Positions 10,715 to 23,516 of a DNA stretch of 64,000 nt are shown in pieces. Every line of letters starts with the position of its first letter. The stretch's first letter is position 1. This DNA is from Helianthus annuus (Eukaryota; Streptophyta; Magnoliopsida; Asterales; Asteraceae). The notes under the pieces were generated by a model. The model was not told where the DNA came from and searched no databases. It worked only from the letters and a program-made list of their open reading frames with translations. The stretch covers positions 157,739,597-157,803,596 of the forward strand of contig NC_035437.2 in the NCBI RefSeq assembly GCF_002127325.2, in the 5' to 3' direction. Both the position numbers and the translations under genes were made by a program.

Positions 10715-13208
10715 ATGTCGAACATGTCTAGTTTGAATGAGCTGTTGAGAATGGAGCATGAGGTTGGCACTACCAACAAACTGCCTAAGATGATGAAGGT
10801 GGAAAATTATTTGACATGGAAGGATCGTTTTCAATCCTTCATTGAATATCAGGATACTCGCATGTGGATATGTATCGAAGATGAGTACACAAACCCTACA
10901 CACGACTTTGAGGGCAGACCACGTAGAACAGCCTATGTAAACATGCAAGAAAATGATAAAAAGATGTATGAGGCTGAAAAGAGAGCCTTGGCTGCAATCA
11001 AAATGTCCTTACCTGATAGCATCAAGCATACCTTCAAGAAGTACACAAATTCAAAGGATATGTGGGATGCATTAGAGAAAAGATACGCGGGAAATGCTGA
11101 TGTCAAGAAGAACAAGATTGACCTACTAAAGAAGCAGTTTGTTGTTTTCAAGTACATGAAACATGAGTCACTTGAGGACATCATCACTCGTTACTACCAT
11201 CTGATGTCAGAAATGGAAAATTATGAGATCGATTGCTATAATGACGTAGAGAAGAATGACAAACTACTCGATGCCTTACCTACCAAGTGGGATATCTACA
11301 CTCTCATGATCAAGGGTGAAGCAGATTATGAAACAAAAGAGCTTGAAGAAGTAGTTGGAAAGCTGAGAGCTTATGAGCTCAGTATGAAGAAGAAAGACAC
11401 TGGATATGATCAGGTTCAAGATCTAGTGGTTTACAATGGCCTTACATCTTCTTCATCTCACAACGCTTCTAGCGACTCTGCTACTGCGTTTCTATCATGT
11501 GATAATGAGCAGGTTACAGTGAATGAGGATGGTGATGTGTGTTTTGTAGCTGCTTCAGGAGGATCAACAGGTGTCAAGAAAACATCAACTTCTATGCAGA
11601 GTAGTAGTGCTAAGTCAATGCCAATGAGTGTGAAGTCTGCTGAAGAACATCTTGCTCTACTTGCTTCATTCATTGCATCTTATGAGAACTATATTTAGGG
11701 GAAGATATCTGATCCTGCTACTTTAGATGAGGATTATCATCAGATTGACCCTGATGATCTAGAGGAGATGGATTTGCAATGGTAAATGGCCATGATTTCT
11801 AGGCGAGTGAAGAGATTCATGAACAGAACAGGAAGGAAGTTTGTAGGCAGGAGTGTTGGTTTCGACAAGACCAAAGTGAGGTGCTTTAACTGTCAAAGTT
11901 ATGGGCATTTCACTAGGGAATATCAAAAACAAAAGCAAGAGAATTCGAGTCAGAGTTCAAACAACAGGAATGCATCAAACAAATCTAGCTCAAAGGCTTT
12001 GATCTCTACAGCACGAGAAGGTTCTTATGATTGGAGTGTTCATCTAGAAGTCAATGAGAATGCCACTCAGGCATTCATGGCTGAGATAGTGCCAGTTGAA
12101 GATGTTGAAGCTGCTGTGGGAGATGCTGAAGTGAAAGTGGATGCTGAGGTGAAGATAGAGAATAAAGCTGAAGAAGAGAAGAGTGATCAGACAACAGATG
12201 CAGAAGAGGAAAAGAAAAAGTCTGACCATGAAAGGGAAGCTGAAGAAAAAGATGCTAAATACAAGAGAATGGAAGCTCAGCTTGCGGCTCTAATGGCCAA
12301 CCTTGACAAACAAACAGGAGAGGTAAAGTCTAATTCTGTGTGTTTAAAATGTCGTGAACTACAGGGTGAAGTTAACAGGTTGTCCACACAAAACAAAAGT
12401 TTGGTAAGTGAGATGTCTAACATTAAAGAATCAAACTTTTTTGCTAAAAGAAATGAAACGTCATACTTGAAGAAAATAAAAGGTTATGAAAGTGAAATTG
12501 AAGCCGTAACCTGCAAATTAAATGAAAAACTTCAAGTCATAGACTTAGCTCATGAAATGATGGCTGAGAAAACAAAAGAGATTTCTGAAAAATGCAAAGA
12601 GTTGTCAGATGCACAACTCAAAATTGTTGAACTTGAAAAGAAATTAAGTCAATTCAGGGACTCTACTTTTGTTATGAAACAAATGATGGGTGGGTTAAAG
12701 AAGAGTAATGACAAGAGTGGTTTGGGATTCAAGGGATTTAATGAAGTCCCACCTCCTCTTAGTCATGATTACTCATTCCTACCTAATGAAGATGAGCTAA
12801 CCAATTTCATGTCAACAGCACCAAGTAGTTCCACATCAAGACAAGGTGATGAGTTTGCATGTGATGATGCTAAGAAGGATAATAACAGCAAACCTGTTTT
12901 GAAAAAGAAAACTTCACATCCGAAGAATAAGAATCCAACTGTTATTAAACAGATTAATTTTGTTCAAGGAAGTGACATGGAAAACGAAACAGCTGTTATT
13001 GAAAACGAATCTAATGTAGAGTTTGCTAAAAACAAGAACAAAGAAAATTCTGAAACTAAGCAAACTGAACCAAATTCTTCTAAGGCATCATCATCACAAC
13101 CTGAATCTAGTTCAAAGGTTCAGATAAGAAGTCTTCGAAAAAGAGATCGTGCTTCAAATGTCACACCAAAGGACATGTAGCAAGCTGCTGTCCTAATAAA
13201 AAGAGTGA
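10715..13208 (+). pseudogene. Copia gag with two zinc knuckles, broken
   Basis: Gag forms the virus-like particle and binds element RNA. It starts at ATG 10715. The first ~230 residues resemble the copia gag-polypeptide domain (KMMKVENYLTWKDRF near the start, then a W-rich helical body and a DALPTKWD segment). In-frame stops lie at 11696 and 11783. A first zinc knuckle, CFNCQSYGHFTREY (about 11881-11922), has Tyr where the last Cys belongs. A Glu/Lys-rich linker and a coiled coil follow (about 12100-12700). A second knuckle, CFKCHTKGHVASCC (about 13153-13194), is read in another frame, so there is a frameshift near 13110-13130. This second half has the same order as the gag-like ORF at 1951-4286. 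Confidence 0.88.
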
Positions 13209-13457
13209 AGCACAAGTGAGTGAAAGGAAGAGAGAGAAGTCACCAGAGAAGAGTGGTGATAAGCAAGTGAGAGAGTCCAACTCTCAAAAGAAGTCAACGC
13301 CTAAGCAACTAGTGAATGTTGCTATTGGTGTAGATAAGGCTGAAAAAGGAACTCCACAAGTTCCTCGTTTTCAAAGAAATCAACCAAGATTTCAGCCTAG
13401 ATCTCCACCATGCAGAAATGAGAGACCTAGAAGCAGTTCACCAAGAATGAAGTATTA

Positions 13458-16400
13458 GTGTTGAAACCAGGTTTAGAGATTCCGGACGATTGGATAGTGA
13501 TGCAAGTGCCAAGGAGAAATGACACTTATGTCATGGACATGGGTGCTAAGGATCCGACTGCTGTGGTGGCGTGTTTACTATCAAAAGCATCTGAAGCTGA
13601 ATCGATGTTGTGGCACAGACGCATGGCCCATATTCACTATCGAAAAATGAATTACCTTGTTAAAAATGAGCTAGTGAAAGGGGTTCCAATGCAGAGGTTT
13701 CAAGTAGAAGACAAATGTCTTCCTTGTCAAAAGGGAAAACAACACAAGAAACCTCATAAATCAAAAACAGTAAATTCCATAGATGCCCCTTATGAATTAC
13801 TTCACATGGATTTATTCGGTCCAGTGAACGTAAGGAGCATAGGTGGAAAGTACTATTATTTAGTTGTCACTGATGATTACTCACGTTATTCATGGGTTTT
13901 CTTTTTACGTACAAAAGATGAGACAGCAGAGATGTTGATAGATCTTTTTACAAAATTGGAAAATGTCCATGATGCAAAGATCAAGAGGATAAGGAGTGAT
14001 AATGGCACGGAGTTCAAGAATCGTATTCTGGATCTCTATTGTCTTCACAAGGGAATTGAACATCAATATTATGCTCCTTATACGCCTCAACAGAATGGAG
14101 TCGCTGAGAGGAAAAACAGGACGTTGATTGAAGCCGCTAGGACGATGCTTTCAGATTCTAAGCTACAAGTTCTTTTCTGGGGAGAAGCTGTGAATACAGC
14201 TTGCTACGTCCTAAACAAAGTTTTAATTGTTTAACGTTTTAACAAAACTTGTCATGAGTTGATGTTTAACAAGAAACCAAACTTAGAAGGCTTTGAACCA
14301 TTTAGATTACCCTGCACCATTATGCGAAATAAAGATAAACAAAAATTCGGTGAGGTGGCTGACGAAGGCTACTTTCTAGGTTACGTACCTGGCGCACCGA
14401 ATAAAAGGGTTTTTAATCTAAAAACTGGTAAAATGGAGGTTGTGTTTAATATTGAAATTACTTCATACAAACCTCAACAATCAACAAATAGACCAGCTAT
14501 ATTATATGATTATGAAAGCACTTTTAAATCATTTAATATTCCTGAGTTTTCTGTTGCAGATGATTCTCAGCTGATTCAAATAGTGATAAATGAAGACGAT
14601 GAAGGCGAGTTCATGCCTAGATTGAATGTTGATATGACAGATGTTGCGGAAACTTCCCAAGGTGCTGCTGATATTGATTCAAGCGATAGTGAACCTGAAC
14701 CCAATCAGGGGGAGGATTTCATTAATCCGTTTGCAAATCAGAACATTCAGGGGGAGGTTGGATCAAACCTGGGTGACAATTTAGAAGTTGATACCGTTTC
14801 TACTACACGAGCAAATAGAGATCATCCAGTTGACATGATACTTGGAGATCCTACTGCAGGTGTTCAGACGAGAAGAAGCATAGCAGCGAATACAGGGTTA
14901 TTTGTTTCGATTGAGAAGACTGGGATTGTGAATGAGTGCTTGTATAGCTGTTTTATTTCCCAAGAAGAGCCAAAGAACATTCATATGGCTCTTAAAGACA
15001 ATTCATGGGTTGAAGCTATGCAAGAGCAATTGGCCCAGTTTGCAAAGTTGAAGCTTTGGGAGTTGGTTGATCTTCCTAAAGGAGAAAGAGAGATTGGCAT
15101 TAAATGGGTGTTTAGGTGCAAGAAGGATGAGAGAGGTATTGTCACGCGAAACAAGGCTCGATTGGTTGTCAAAGGTTTCAATCAGCAAGAAGGAATTGAT
15201 TACAATGAAGTGTTTGCACTAGTGGCAAGGTTGGAGGCAATTCGTTTGTTTCTAGCTTTCGCATCATTCAAGGGCTTCAAAGTTTACCAACTAGACGTGA
15301 AGAGTACGTTTCTTTATGGGAAAGTCCAAGAAGTGGTGTATGTCTCACAACCAGATGGGTTCGTTGATCCAGATTATCCAGATCGAGTGTACAAACTTGA
15401 TAAGGCTTTGTATGGGTTACATCAAGCTCCCAGGGCGTAGTACGAGACACTGTCTACACATCTGATCAAGAATGATTTTGAAAGAGGTCAGATTGACAGT
15501 ACACTATTCATCAAGAGAAAGAAGGAAGATTTTCTGCTGGTACAGGTATACGTGGATGACATCATCTTTGGGTCATCAGATGAAAACATGTGTAAAGAGT
15601 TCGAGCAGGTGATGAAGAGCAAGTTTGAAATGAGTGCTATGGGTGAGCTGTCTTACTTTCTGGGATTACAAGTTGAACAGAAGGAGGATGGGATGTTTAT
15701 TCATCAAACAAAGTATGTGTATGACATTTTGAGTCGGTTTAAAATGAATGATTGCTCTACTTTCAACACACCCATATGTGAAAATCACAATCTTGGCCCA
15801 GATCATGAAAGTACTAAAGACGTTGATCCAACTCAATACAGGGCGATGATTGGTTCTCTAATGTACTTGACTGCATCAAGACCTGACATCATGTTTGCCG
15901 TATGCTTGTGTGCCAGATATCAGGCTAACCCAAAAGAGTCACATATGAAAGCAGTGAAGCGGATTCTTCGTTACTTGAAGGGGAAACCTAAACTTGGGTT
16001 GTGGTATCCAGCTGATAGTGATTTGACGTTTGTTGCTTACACTGACTCAGACTTTGGAGGATGCAAGTCTAACAAGAAGTCTACAACAGGTGGTTGTCAG
16101 TTCTTAGGAGGCAGGATTGTGTCTTGGCAATGCAAGAAGCAATCTTGTGTGTCTACCTCTACGTGTGAAGCTGAATATATTGCTGCAGGAAGCTGCTGCT
16201 CTCAGGTTCTCTGGATTCAACAGCAGATGCGCGATTACGGTTTGGATTTCACTCGTACTCCTATTATGATAGACAATAATGCCACAATTTCAATAACTAA
16301 TAATCCCGTGAAACACAGTCGCACAAAACATATTGACATTCGTCATCATTTTATACGGGATTGTGCTGAAAATAGGTTAATTGAACTTCATCGAGTCGAC

Positions 16401-16496
16401 ACAGAAGATAACCTGGCAGATCTTTATACTAAAGCATTTGACAGGGCTCGCTTTGAACATTTAGTCGAACTCAACGGGATGAGGAATCCTGAATAA
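13458..16496 (+). pseudogene. Copia pol: integrase, reverse transcriptase, RNase H; no protease
   Basis: One frame covers all of it, broken by TAA at 14232 and by TAG at 15438 where the family usually has Trp. It opens directly in the pre-integrase region (RRNDTYVMDM). The zinc-binding part follows (WHRRMAHIH and CLPCQKGK), then integrase motifs HMDLFGP, RSDNGTEF and NGVAERKNR, giving D, D and E. Reverse transcriptase begins near 15000 ([11 protein letters not shown]) and has YVDD at 15549-15560. RNase H shows AYTDSDFGG and CEAEYIAA. The usual D(S/T)G protease is absent between the second zinc knuckle and the pre-integrase region (13209-13500), which suggests an internal deletion. Integration would use the integrase on double-stranded cDNA made by RT/RNase H. 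Confidence 0.92.
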
Positions 16497-18077
16497 CTGG
16501 TTTTTCATAAGAATTTTTGTAAATAGTTTACTGTTTTTCTTAAAAATCAAAAATACAAAAAAATTTGAAAAATAAAAAACATAAAAAATAGAAAATTAAA
16601 AAATGAGTTATCACTGTGTGAAAAAGAAGAAATGATAGTACATCAGCAAGTTAGACTGTCACACTGAAAATGAAATTAAATTGCATAAGTGTGATAGCAG
16701 CTTCATTATACGATGTACCAGTAGGCAAAAAGCATGAAATAATCAACTTACCAAAGTGATATAAACCTAAATGAACTGAATATGAGTGGGGAACACATCA
16801 GTGGTGTATGGTTTAATGACCTTAATTCTTGCGTTGATAGATTGCCAAAATCTGAAGTTTTGGGCCTTTATACTGTTATTTCATCTGGGGATATCAGGGG
16901 TGTCCTTCTGCTGCGTCCAGATACATGCTGACCTAGACACACCCAGGATATCTTAAAAGAGCTAAAAATGCCAAAATCCTGAAAATGAAGAAGCTCTCAT
17001 AGAGAGTCATTCAAAAAGTGCAAAAAGCATAAATCGTACCAAAAAAATGGTATTTGTCATAGCCCTCGATAAGATATTTTGGTATCTTTGTTGTACGGAA
17101 GTACTGACCTGTTCACCGATTATCTATCGTTGAAAAATAAAACGGATGAATTCAGTATACTCACCTACTACGATGAATCTTTGTGTATACCTTGATCGCG
17201 GGGGTATATCCTGAAGTGGGACACGCTAATATTTCAAAATAATAAAATTACCTTAACGTATCATACGGTAATAGTACTTGAAATGTTCAAGCATTTTGTT
17301 TAAGTGGACAAACATACTGGTAATCGTCTTGGACTGCTTTTCACGAAAAAATTAAATAAAGAATTATCTAATAGTGTGAAACAGTTTGATTGTGCTGATA
17401 TGATCTTCTTACCAGTGATTCTCACAAAAATAGAGTGTTTATTGTTTTTGTTATTTACTTGCTTTCAGAAAATACAAAAATCCAAAAATAGTGTCTTTTT
17501 CTGTTAAAATTCTTAACATACGGAAAACTGTTATTCTTGGAGGAATTGTTACCGACAGGGGGAGATGGTGTTAGAAAGTGAGTTCAAAATCTTAAATCAG
17601 ACAGGTTCTTGTGTGTTGAACAAAAGGTTTTGCGTGTTGGTGATAAGTTGAAAATGCTTAATCTGTAATACAGTTTAACTGTCTCTTGAACAATAATAAT
17701 TTATTTAACTTTGTTGAAAAATTCTTATGGTTTCTCGAGATGTTTGTTTTATAGTATACAGATTGAAGCAGTTTGTTGCTGAGAAGTTGCTGTGAAGATG
17801 AGAGTTTGATTGGATGCATGGTAGAACCTCCTTTCTATATTGCAGACAAGATTGAAGAATTTGAAGATTGCTTTACAAATGCTAAACTGGAGTTTACTCA
17901 AGTGCTAACGTGTTGAAGATTTGGTGATTGGATGCATCAGCTTAGGGGGAGTCTGTTGCTGACAGAAGCTATTGAAGCTGAAGCTATCCAAAGACCAAAG
18001 ACAGTGCAAGATTACATGAAGATTGCAAGAAGACTGAAGACAAAGTTATTTTATGAAGCTATTGTCAAGGGGGAGTT
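16497..18077 (+). other. Copia 3' noncoding region and polypurine tract
   Basis: The region is 1.6 kb without a convincing ORF. It is related to 1-1500 (minus). The purine-rich CAAGGGGGAGTTT at 18066-18078 abuts the 3' LTR and is the likely primer for plus-strand synthesis. A similar AGGGGGAGTCTG sits at 17944-17955. Confidence 0.7.
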
Positions 18078-18551
18078 TGTTGGTGCATATTCTATGACAA
18101 CAACTTAGATTTGGTCTTTGGATATCTTGTAATTAGTTAAACAATAAACGGTTAGTGGCTTTAGCTTTGTATTAGTGAGATAATAGAGTTTGGGCTAAAC
18201 AAAGCCCAGTTTGGGTCTAGGGGGGATGAATTGGGCTTTGCCCATGTAGGAAACCCTAGTCCAAGTTGTAAACCTTGTATTATATAAACAAGGTTAGGCA
18301 TTACGGTTTAGGTTAATCAGCCAAAACAGAGTGTGGGTGAGAATTTCGTGAGAGTCTCTAGGCTTGGACGAATTTGTGGTCTTGATTGATTGTAATTCGT
18401 GAAGATTGATAATCAATAAAGACCGGTTTGAAAGTGAATTGTTGATTTCTGTTCCTACACGTTTTTCTGCTATATTCTGATCAAGAGGATTCCGCACTCT
18501 TGATCGGATTGACATTTCTGTGAAGATCCATACGAATCAAGGGGACCTACA
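18078..18551 (+). repeat. Copia 3' LTR
   Basis: Same termini and length as the 5' LTR, followed by the target-site duplication AGGTC at 18552-18556. Differences from the 5' LTR are mostly single-base substitutions. Confidence 0.93.
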
Positions 18552-18556
18552 AGGTC

Positions 18557-21443
18557 CAACAAATCTTGGAGATCGTGTGCATTCAGATTATATACACTAT
18601 CCATTTTAATCTCTTCAACACTACCATCTGATCTGATCAAAGTCAATACTTGGGTTTTTGAACATGACTTCCACTTTAATATTTTTGGATCAGTTGGTTT
18701 TCTTGGGCAAAGAATTATTGAAGATGAGTTTGGTGATTGTGGTCTGCTAACTAAATTTAAAATTGATTCAGACAAATCAGATGATGAGAGAAGGTTTTTT
18801 GGAGTACCGATTTTTGGAGACAGAGCAGCAGTTGTAGGATAGACTGACTTTTGAAGAACATTTGAATGTTCAGCTCTATCTTCTTCCAGCTTTTTGTAGG
18901 TCTCAACAATTTTCAGTTTAGACCATCTGGCAATGGATCTAACTGGACCATAATCAGCAGCCACAAGCTCTGCTCTCATTCTTTTAAACTTCAATACCTC
19001 ATCTAAATCCACTGTTTTGACTTTCTTCCAATTAGATTGAGTTGCCTTTACCAGAGGATCATTGTTCATTTTTGTGATTCTATCAATACGAGTTTTTCTC
19101 TTACGTGTGGAGATGATTTCTGGTGAAGGAGAATGTTTTGGTAGTGAAGATGAATGTATGGGAAATCTTTGTGACGTTGGAGGTGCTTGGATTGTGGTTG
19201 GTGTAGTAAAAATGATCATCGTAGATGTTTGAGAAACTTCTGCTGAAACAACTGGTGTCTCAACAGCTGTTTGGTAAACATCTGCTGATACTTTTGTGTT
19301 CCCAACATCTATTGACAAAATGGGTGATGATGGTGTGGAAGGTATTTTCTCCTTCTTTTGTAGTGGTTTTTTTGGAGAAGGTTGGGATTTAGGTTGAGCA
19401 GGCAATACAATTTCTGTAGGATTAGCTTTTGAATCTGGTGGCAACTTTCTCAATGAATCTTTCTCCCCCTTTTTGGCATCATTATCATCATCATCATCTT
19501 TCTCAAAGATTGATGTAGAAGTGGAACCAGTAAGTTCCAACAGATGTTCCTTAATGTTCATAATGTCTGCTTGTGTGTCTTTATACCTGGCATCAACCAA
19601 ATTTCTGATAAATTCCAAACTGAAATTGCGGTTACTTTCAGCCAAATTCCTCTGAACTTGAAAGATGGGTTGCATAGAATTCCAAAGCTCATTGGCAATT
19701 TACTGTCTGCTAGGTTGACTTTTAAAAAGCTCTATCATCTGCTTAATCAATTCTTTCATTTCAGCAACATCTATTTCAATGTTAGACACTCTAACCGTCA
19801 AATCCTTATAACTAAATTCATCACCTACTTTAATAGGATCATCTGAATTGCCACATGTAGTGATTGTTTTTATTTTGATAATAGGAGAAGTCTCCATATC
19901 ATCAGAAACAGATGCGCCTTTTTTCTTCGTTCTGGGGACTTCCCAGTGAAGCAGAGATTACAGTTGTAACCTCATCAGTAGTTGCCTTCGAAGGAGTCTT
20001 AATGATGTAACCACTGTCCAACTGGTCACCAATAGGTTCAACAGTTGTAGTCGCTGCTCCACTTAAACTACCACCAAGAGTTTCGTAATACTCAACGGAG
20101 ATAACCTCCTCAATTGTTTGTAGAATAGAAGATTTAATTGGTTCAGACGTAGTCATTTGTTGCGATCTTCTATCAGTAATGTGTGCATTAGAGGAACTGT
20201 TTTCTTTCTGAAATTCAATTGCTTCTAACAGAGGTAATATTGTTAATGGAACTTGAGCCGAGGGTTGTGTTGTAGAAAGAGTGATTGCCCTGGGAGAGGG
20301 ACTTTTAAACATACTTTCATATGAAAGCTCTACTTCATGTTGTGGTGTCCCCGTACTTACAACATGATCCTTTTGTGACGATACATGAGGAGTTTGGATG
20401 GGTTGAGATCTTTCCAATAACTGTGAAGAAATAGCAGCAGTGGTTTCAAGTGACATTTGTGTTGTCACTGCATTAACCTCTGGGATCTCATCTTCCAGGC
20501 GAACCTTTTTATTTTGTTTAGTTTTGATGGACTTTTTGGATGTGACAGCTTTCTTTTTGCGTTTTCCTAGTGTGTGTTTCACAATACCGGTTGTGGTATC
20601 ATGATCAGCATGAGCAGTTCATTCAACAAAAGAAGTTTGAGCAACTGATGCAGACGCATCTAAAAGAGGCTGATCTCCCTTTGTTTCAATTGTTGAAACT
20701 TTTAACTCTTTATCCATAAGTTTAGTAAAAGTTTTACTTGTAAGACTATTATTTGAAAAGCTACACCTTGTTCAAAATCTGTTTGTGACACTTGTTTTCG
20801 TAGGTAGAAGCTTAGAAGTCTTGGATACAACAAAAAAGCATTACTACGAACACCTTTTTTCAATTTTTTCACATTTTTCACATTTTTCACATTTTTCAAC
20901 AAATCAGAAAATAGTGCTTTTGATAAATTGTAATCAGATTTTGTTAAAATAGCACAGCCCAAATACTGAATGTTCAAAGGTATCTCATTAAATACGGTGG
21001 TCTTGGCTGAGAGACAAATTAAAAGAGTATGAAACAAAAATTTCATTGGCGGAGGGAAGTTTCGTGTGTAGATAGTAACTTCCTTTAATTGTGCATTATA
21101 CCCTCTTTCAATGAACTCTGTATGAAGTTCAAATTTTTCAAACTTGTTCTTACCTGCCAAGTCGTCCAATTCAAATGTAGTGGAAATTGTAAAGGGAGAA
21201 ATTTGTACCACACTTTCCCTGACCTTAGATGTGATGGCAACTGGATTATTATCTTCAGCCTCTATTTCAGCATTAAACCAAAATTGTCGGAGTGTTTCTT
21301 TATGAACCGGAGCATCAGTAGTAAGAATTGATTTGTATTTCGATGACGTTAAAAGGTCAATTATTGAGTGATAGCTGGTATTTTTGCTAGTTTTCTCGAA
21401 GATAGGGAGGTAGTTGTGAGGGTTTTTGATGTTTAGAGACATG
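18557..21443 (-). pseudogene. Long transposon-associated ORF (about 1,000 codons before disruption)
   Basis: The start was placed at ATG 21443 (MSLNIKNPHNYL) because a TATA box lies about 135 bp upstream (21576-21583, minus strand). The N-terminal ~240 residues contain a conserved-looking block: TLRQFWFNAEI, ERGYNAQLKEV, FPPPMKFLFHTLLICLSAKT and LLYPRLLSFYLRKQV. From memory this resembles a protein family expanded with retroelements in Asteraceae ('putative plant transposon protein'-like); a profile search would be needed to confirm it. The rest is Ser/Thr/Pro-rich and low in complexity, with basic patches and a region (ELVAADYGPVRSIARWSKLK) that looks structured. Breaks are a frameshift near 20760, TGA near 20618, a frameshift near 19920 and a stop near 19700. 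The end was displaced to 9152-9254 by the copia insertion. Confidence 0.6.
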
Positions 21444-21575
21444 ATCGGAAAAGAAGGTGATTTGGGGATGAAACAGGATCTAAATTGGAGAGTTTTTAAT
21501 ATGTTGGAAACTGTTTTTGAGAATTTTGAATTTGAGACTGCAGTGGTAGAACCTCGATTTAGGGATGAAACAGCT

Positions 21576-21583
21576 TTTGTATA
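21576..21583 (-). promoter_or_regulatory. TATA box of the long minus-strand ORF
   Basis: TATACAAA on the minus strand within CTCTATACAAAAG, followed after about 135 bp by the chosen ATG at 21443. Confidence 0.4.
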
Positions 21584-21998
21584 GAGAGAATAAGTGAATG
21601 CTGACGTGGCAGTAATTACAAATATTTGATGGCCAAGATCTGTCCACGTGAGAAGCTCTCTTGCGCCAACCGATGACAGTTGTTTGGAAACCTCTGTTGG
21701 TCGTTGGGAACAGTGTGAGTCAAACAATCGTTAGATAAGCAGAAGTTATGAGAACAGATGATAACTTTCAACAGTTGTTTTATTTTTAGCTAACATCTGC
21801 CCACGTCAGAACCTCTGTTGTCATAATGGATGACAGTCAGCAGTTTAGTAAATCAACAGTCATTAGGATAAACAGAAATTATGACAACAGACGGTGACCT
21901 TTAACAGTGGATGTATTTTTAGGCAAGCAAAAGTTTCAAAAACAGTTTTTTTTTTCAATCGGTGTAACTCAACAGTCGTAATTCTAACATCTGTTATT

Positions 21999-22860
21999 AG
22001 CCCAACCACTGTTAGTATCAAATTCTCTGTTAAGCATTTTTAAGATTGAATATCATTTGTTGTTCGTTAACATCTGTTGACCCATAGCAAACCTTTGCAT
22101 CTTCAGACATTTATTCATCAGCAGATGCTCTCTTTTGTCAGACTTTAGCTACAACACACCTTGTATAACACAAAAATATACAGTAAATCCTTCCAAAAAA
22201 TTGTTGTTGAAAAAAATATATAATAATACTTATAGCAGACGTTATATACTAATACTTATTCAGCATTAGCCCAACCACTGTTGACCCATAGCAGACCTTT
22301 GCATCTTCAGACATTTATTCATCAGCAGATGCTCTCTTTTGTCAGACTTTAGCTACAACACACCTTTTATAACATTATTATATACGGTAAATCCTTCCAA
22401 AAAATTGTTGTTGATAAAAAAAATTATATAATAATACTTATAGCAGACTTTATATAATAATACTTATTCATCATTAGCCCAACCACTGTTAGTATCAAAT
22501 CCTCTGTTAAGCATTTTCAGATTGAATATCATCTGTTGTTCGTTAACATTTGTTGACCCATAGCAGACTTTTGCATCTTCAAACATTTATTCATCAGCAG
22601 ATGTTCTCTTTTGTCAGACTTTAGCTACAACACAAATTTTATAACACCAAAATATACTGTAAATTCTTCCAAAAAACGGTTATTGATAAACAAAATTATA
22701 TAATAATACTTACAACAGACGTTATATAATAATTCTTATTCATCATTAGCCCAACCACTGTAAGTATCAACAGTCGTTAGAATACACAGTTTTTTCATCA
22801 TCAGCAAATGTTCTCTTTTGCCAAACTTTAACTACAACAGACCTTTTACAACTCGAAGTA
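21999..22860. repeat. Degenerate tandem repeat block
   Basis: The string AGCCCAACCACTGT recurs at about 21999, 22268, 22476 and 22748. Between these lie repeated blocks holding GCATCTTCAGACATTTATTC, CAGCAGATG(C/T)TCTCTTTTG and an AT-rich TATAATAATACTTA segment. The spacing is about 269, 208 and 272 bp; the shorter unit lacks the segment AGTATCAAAT...CGTTAACAT. The words CATCTGTT and AACAGATG are frequent from 21700 to 23000. The block separates the long ORF's promoter from the small ORF pair. Confidence 0.75.
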
Positions 22861-23187
22861 TTGACTCTCTGTAATTTGCAGGAGCACAAATTCTTCAAAA
22901 AACTGCTATTTCTGATCAAATTCTAAACATTTGTTTTATCTTTTTATCATCTGTTCACCATCAAACCAACCCTTCATACTATTAAACCTCTGTTGACTTA
23001 CCAAACAGATGTTCAAACACAATTCAACATGAACATAATCTAAATCTTACTCAAACACTAAATAACTAAAAACAAAACACAACATGTTCAAACACAATTC
23101 AAGATGAACATAATCTAAAATTTATTCATTTATTCATAACATTAAAACTGAACAACATCAAATACTGAACAACATTAGTTGTCAAAT

Positions 23188-23516
23188 CTAACAATAACAG
23201 CAAGAATTAAGAAACTTTAGCTTCAACTCCATCGATTGCTGAACCTCTCGATGTATGTCCTTCAACATCGCCATGAACTCCACGTCTCTATCACCGCACT
23301 CTATATTACTGACAACACAAAGCTCACGAACAGAGGTTGAAGGCATCCGCATAAGATCTCTGAAACCTGCTCTCTAGTGAACAGGCCAACTTGCAATCCA
23401 TCAAAACATCTCTTCAACTCTTGAAGAGTAGCCCTATCTTCATACACCTGTTCCTCGATTTGCCTGACAAAACGCTGCTTGAAATCATCTGATTTTGCAT
23501 TTGTGAATGATGCCAT
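23188..23516 (-). pseudogene. Small helical ORF of about 110 codons with one frameshift
   Basis: ATG at 23516 gives MASFTNAKSDDFKQRF and an open frame to 23301. A neighbouring frame continues the protein-like sequence (VRELCVVSNIECGDRDVEF, then a Lys/Glu-rich helix) to TAG at 23188, so an indel near 23355 probably broke a ~110-residue ORF. A TATA box (TATATAAA, minus strand, 23602-23609) lies about 90 bp upstream. No family is recognised. The product would be a soluble, mostly helical, acidic protein. It is divergent from the ORF at 23953. Confidence 0.4.

Larger units (their letters stand above)
9260..18551 (+). mobile_element. Full-length Ty1/copia retrotransposon, degenerate
   Basis: Two 474-bp LTRs (9260-9733 and 18078-18551) flank a primer-binding site, a long leader, gag, pol in the copia order (integrase, reverse transcriptase, RNase H), a 1.6-kb 3' region and a polypurine tract. 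The 5-bp target-site duplication AGGTC is perfect (9255-9259 and 18552-18556). The LTRs differ at roughly 14 positions by eye. Gag and pol carry stops and a frameshift, and the protease is missing, so the copy cannot move on its own. It is inserted in the opposite orientation within the long minus-strand ORF. Confidence 0.93.
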
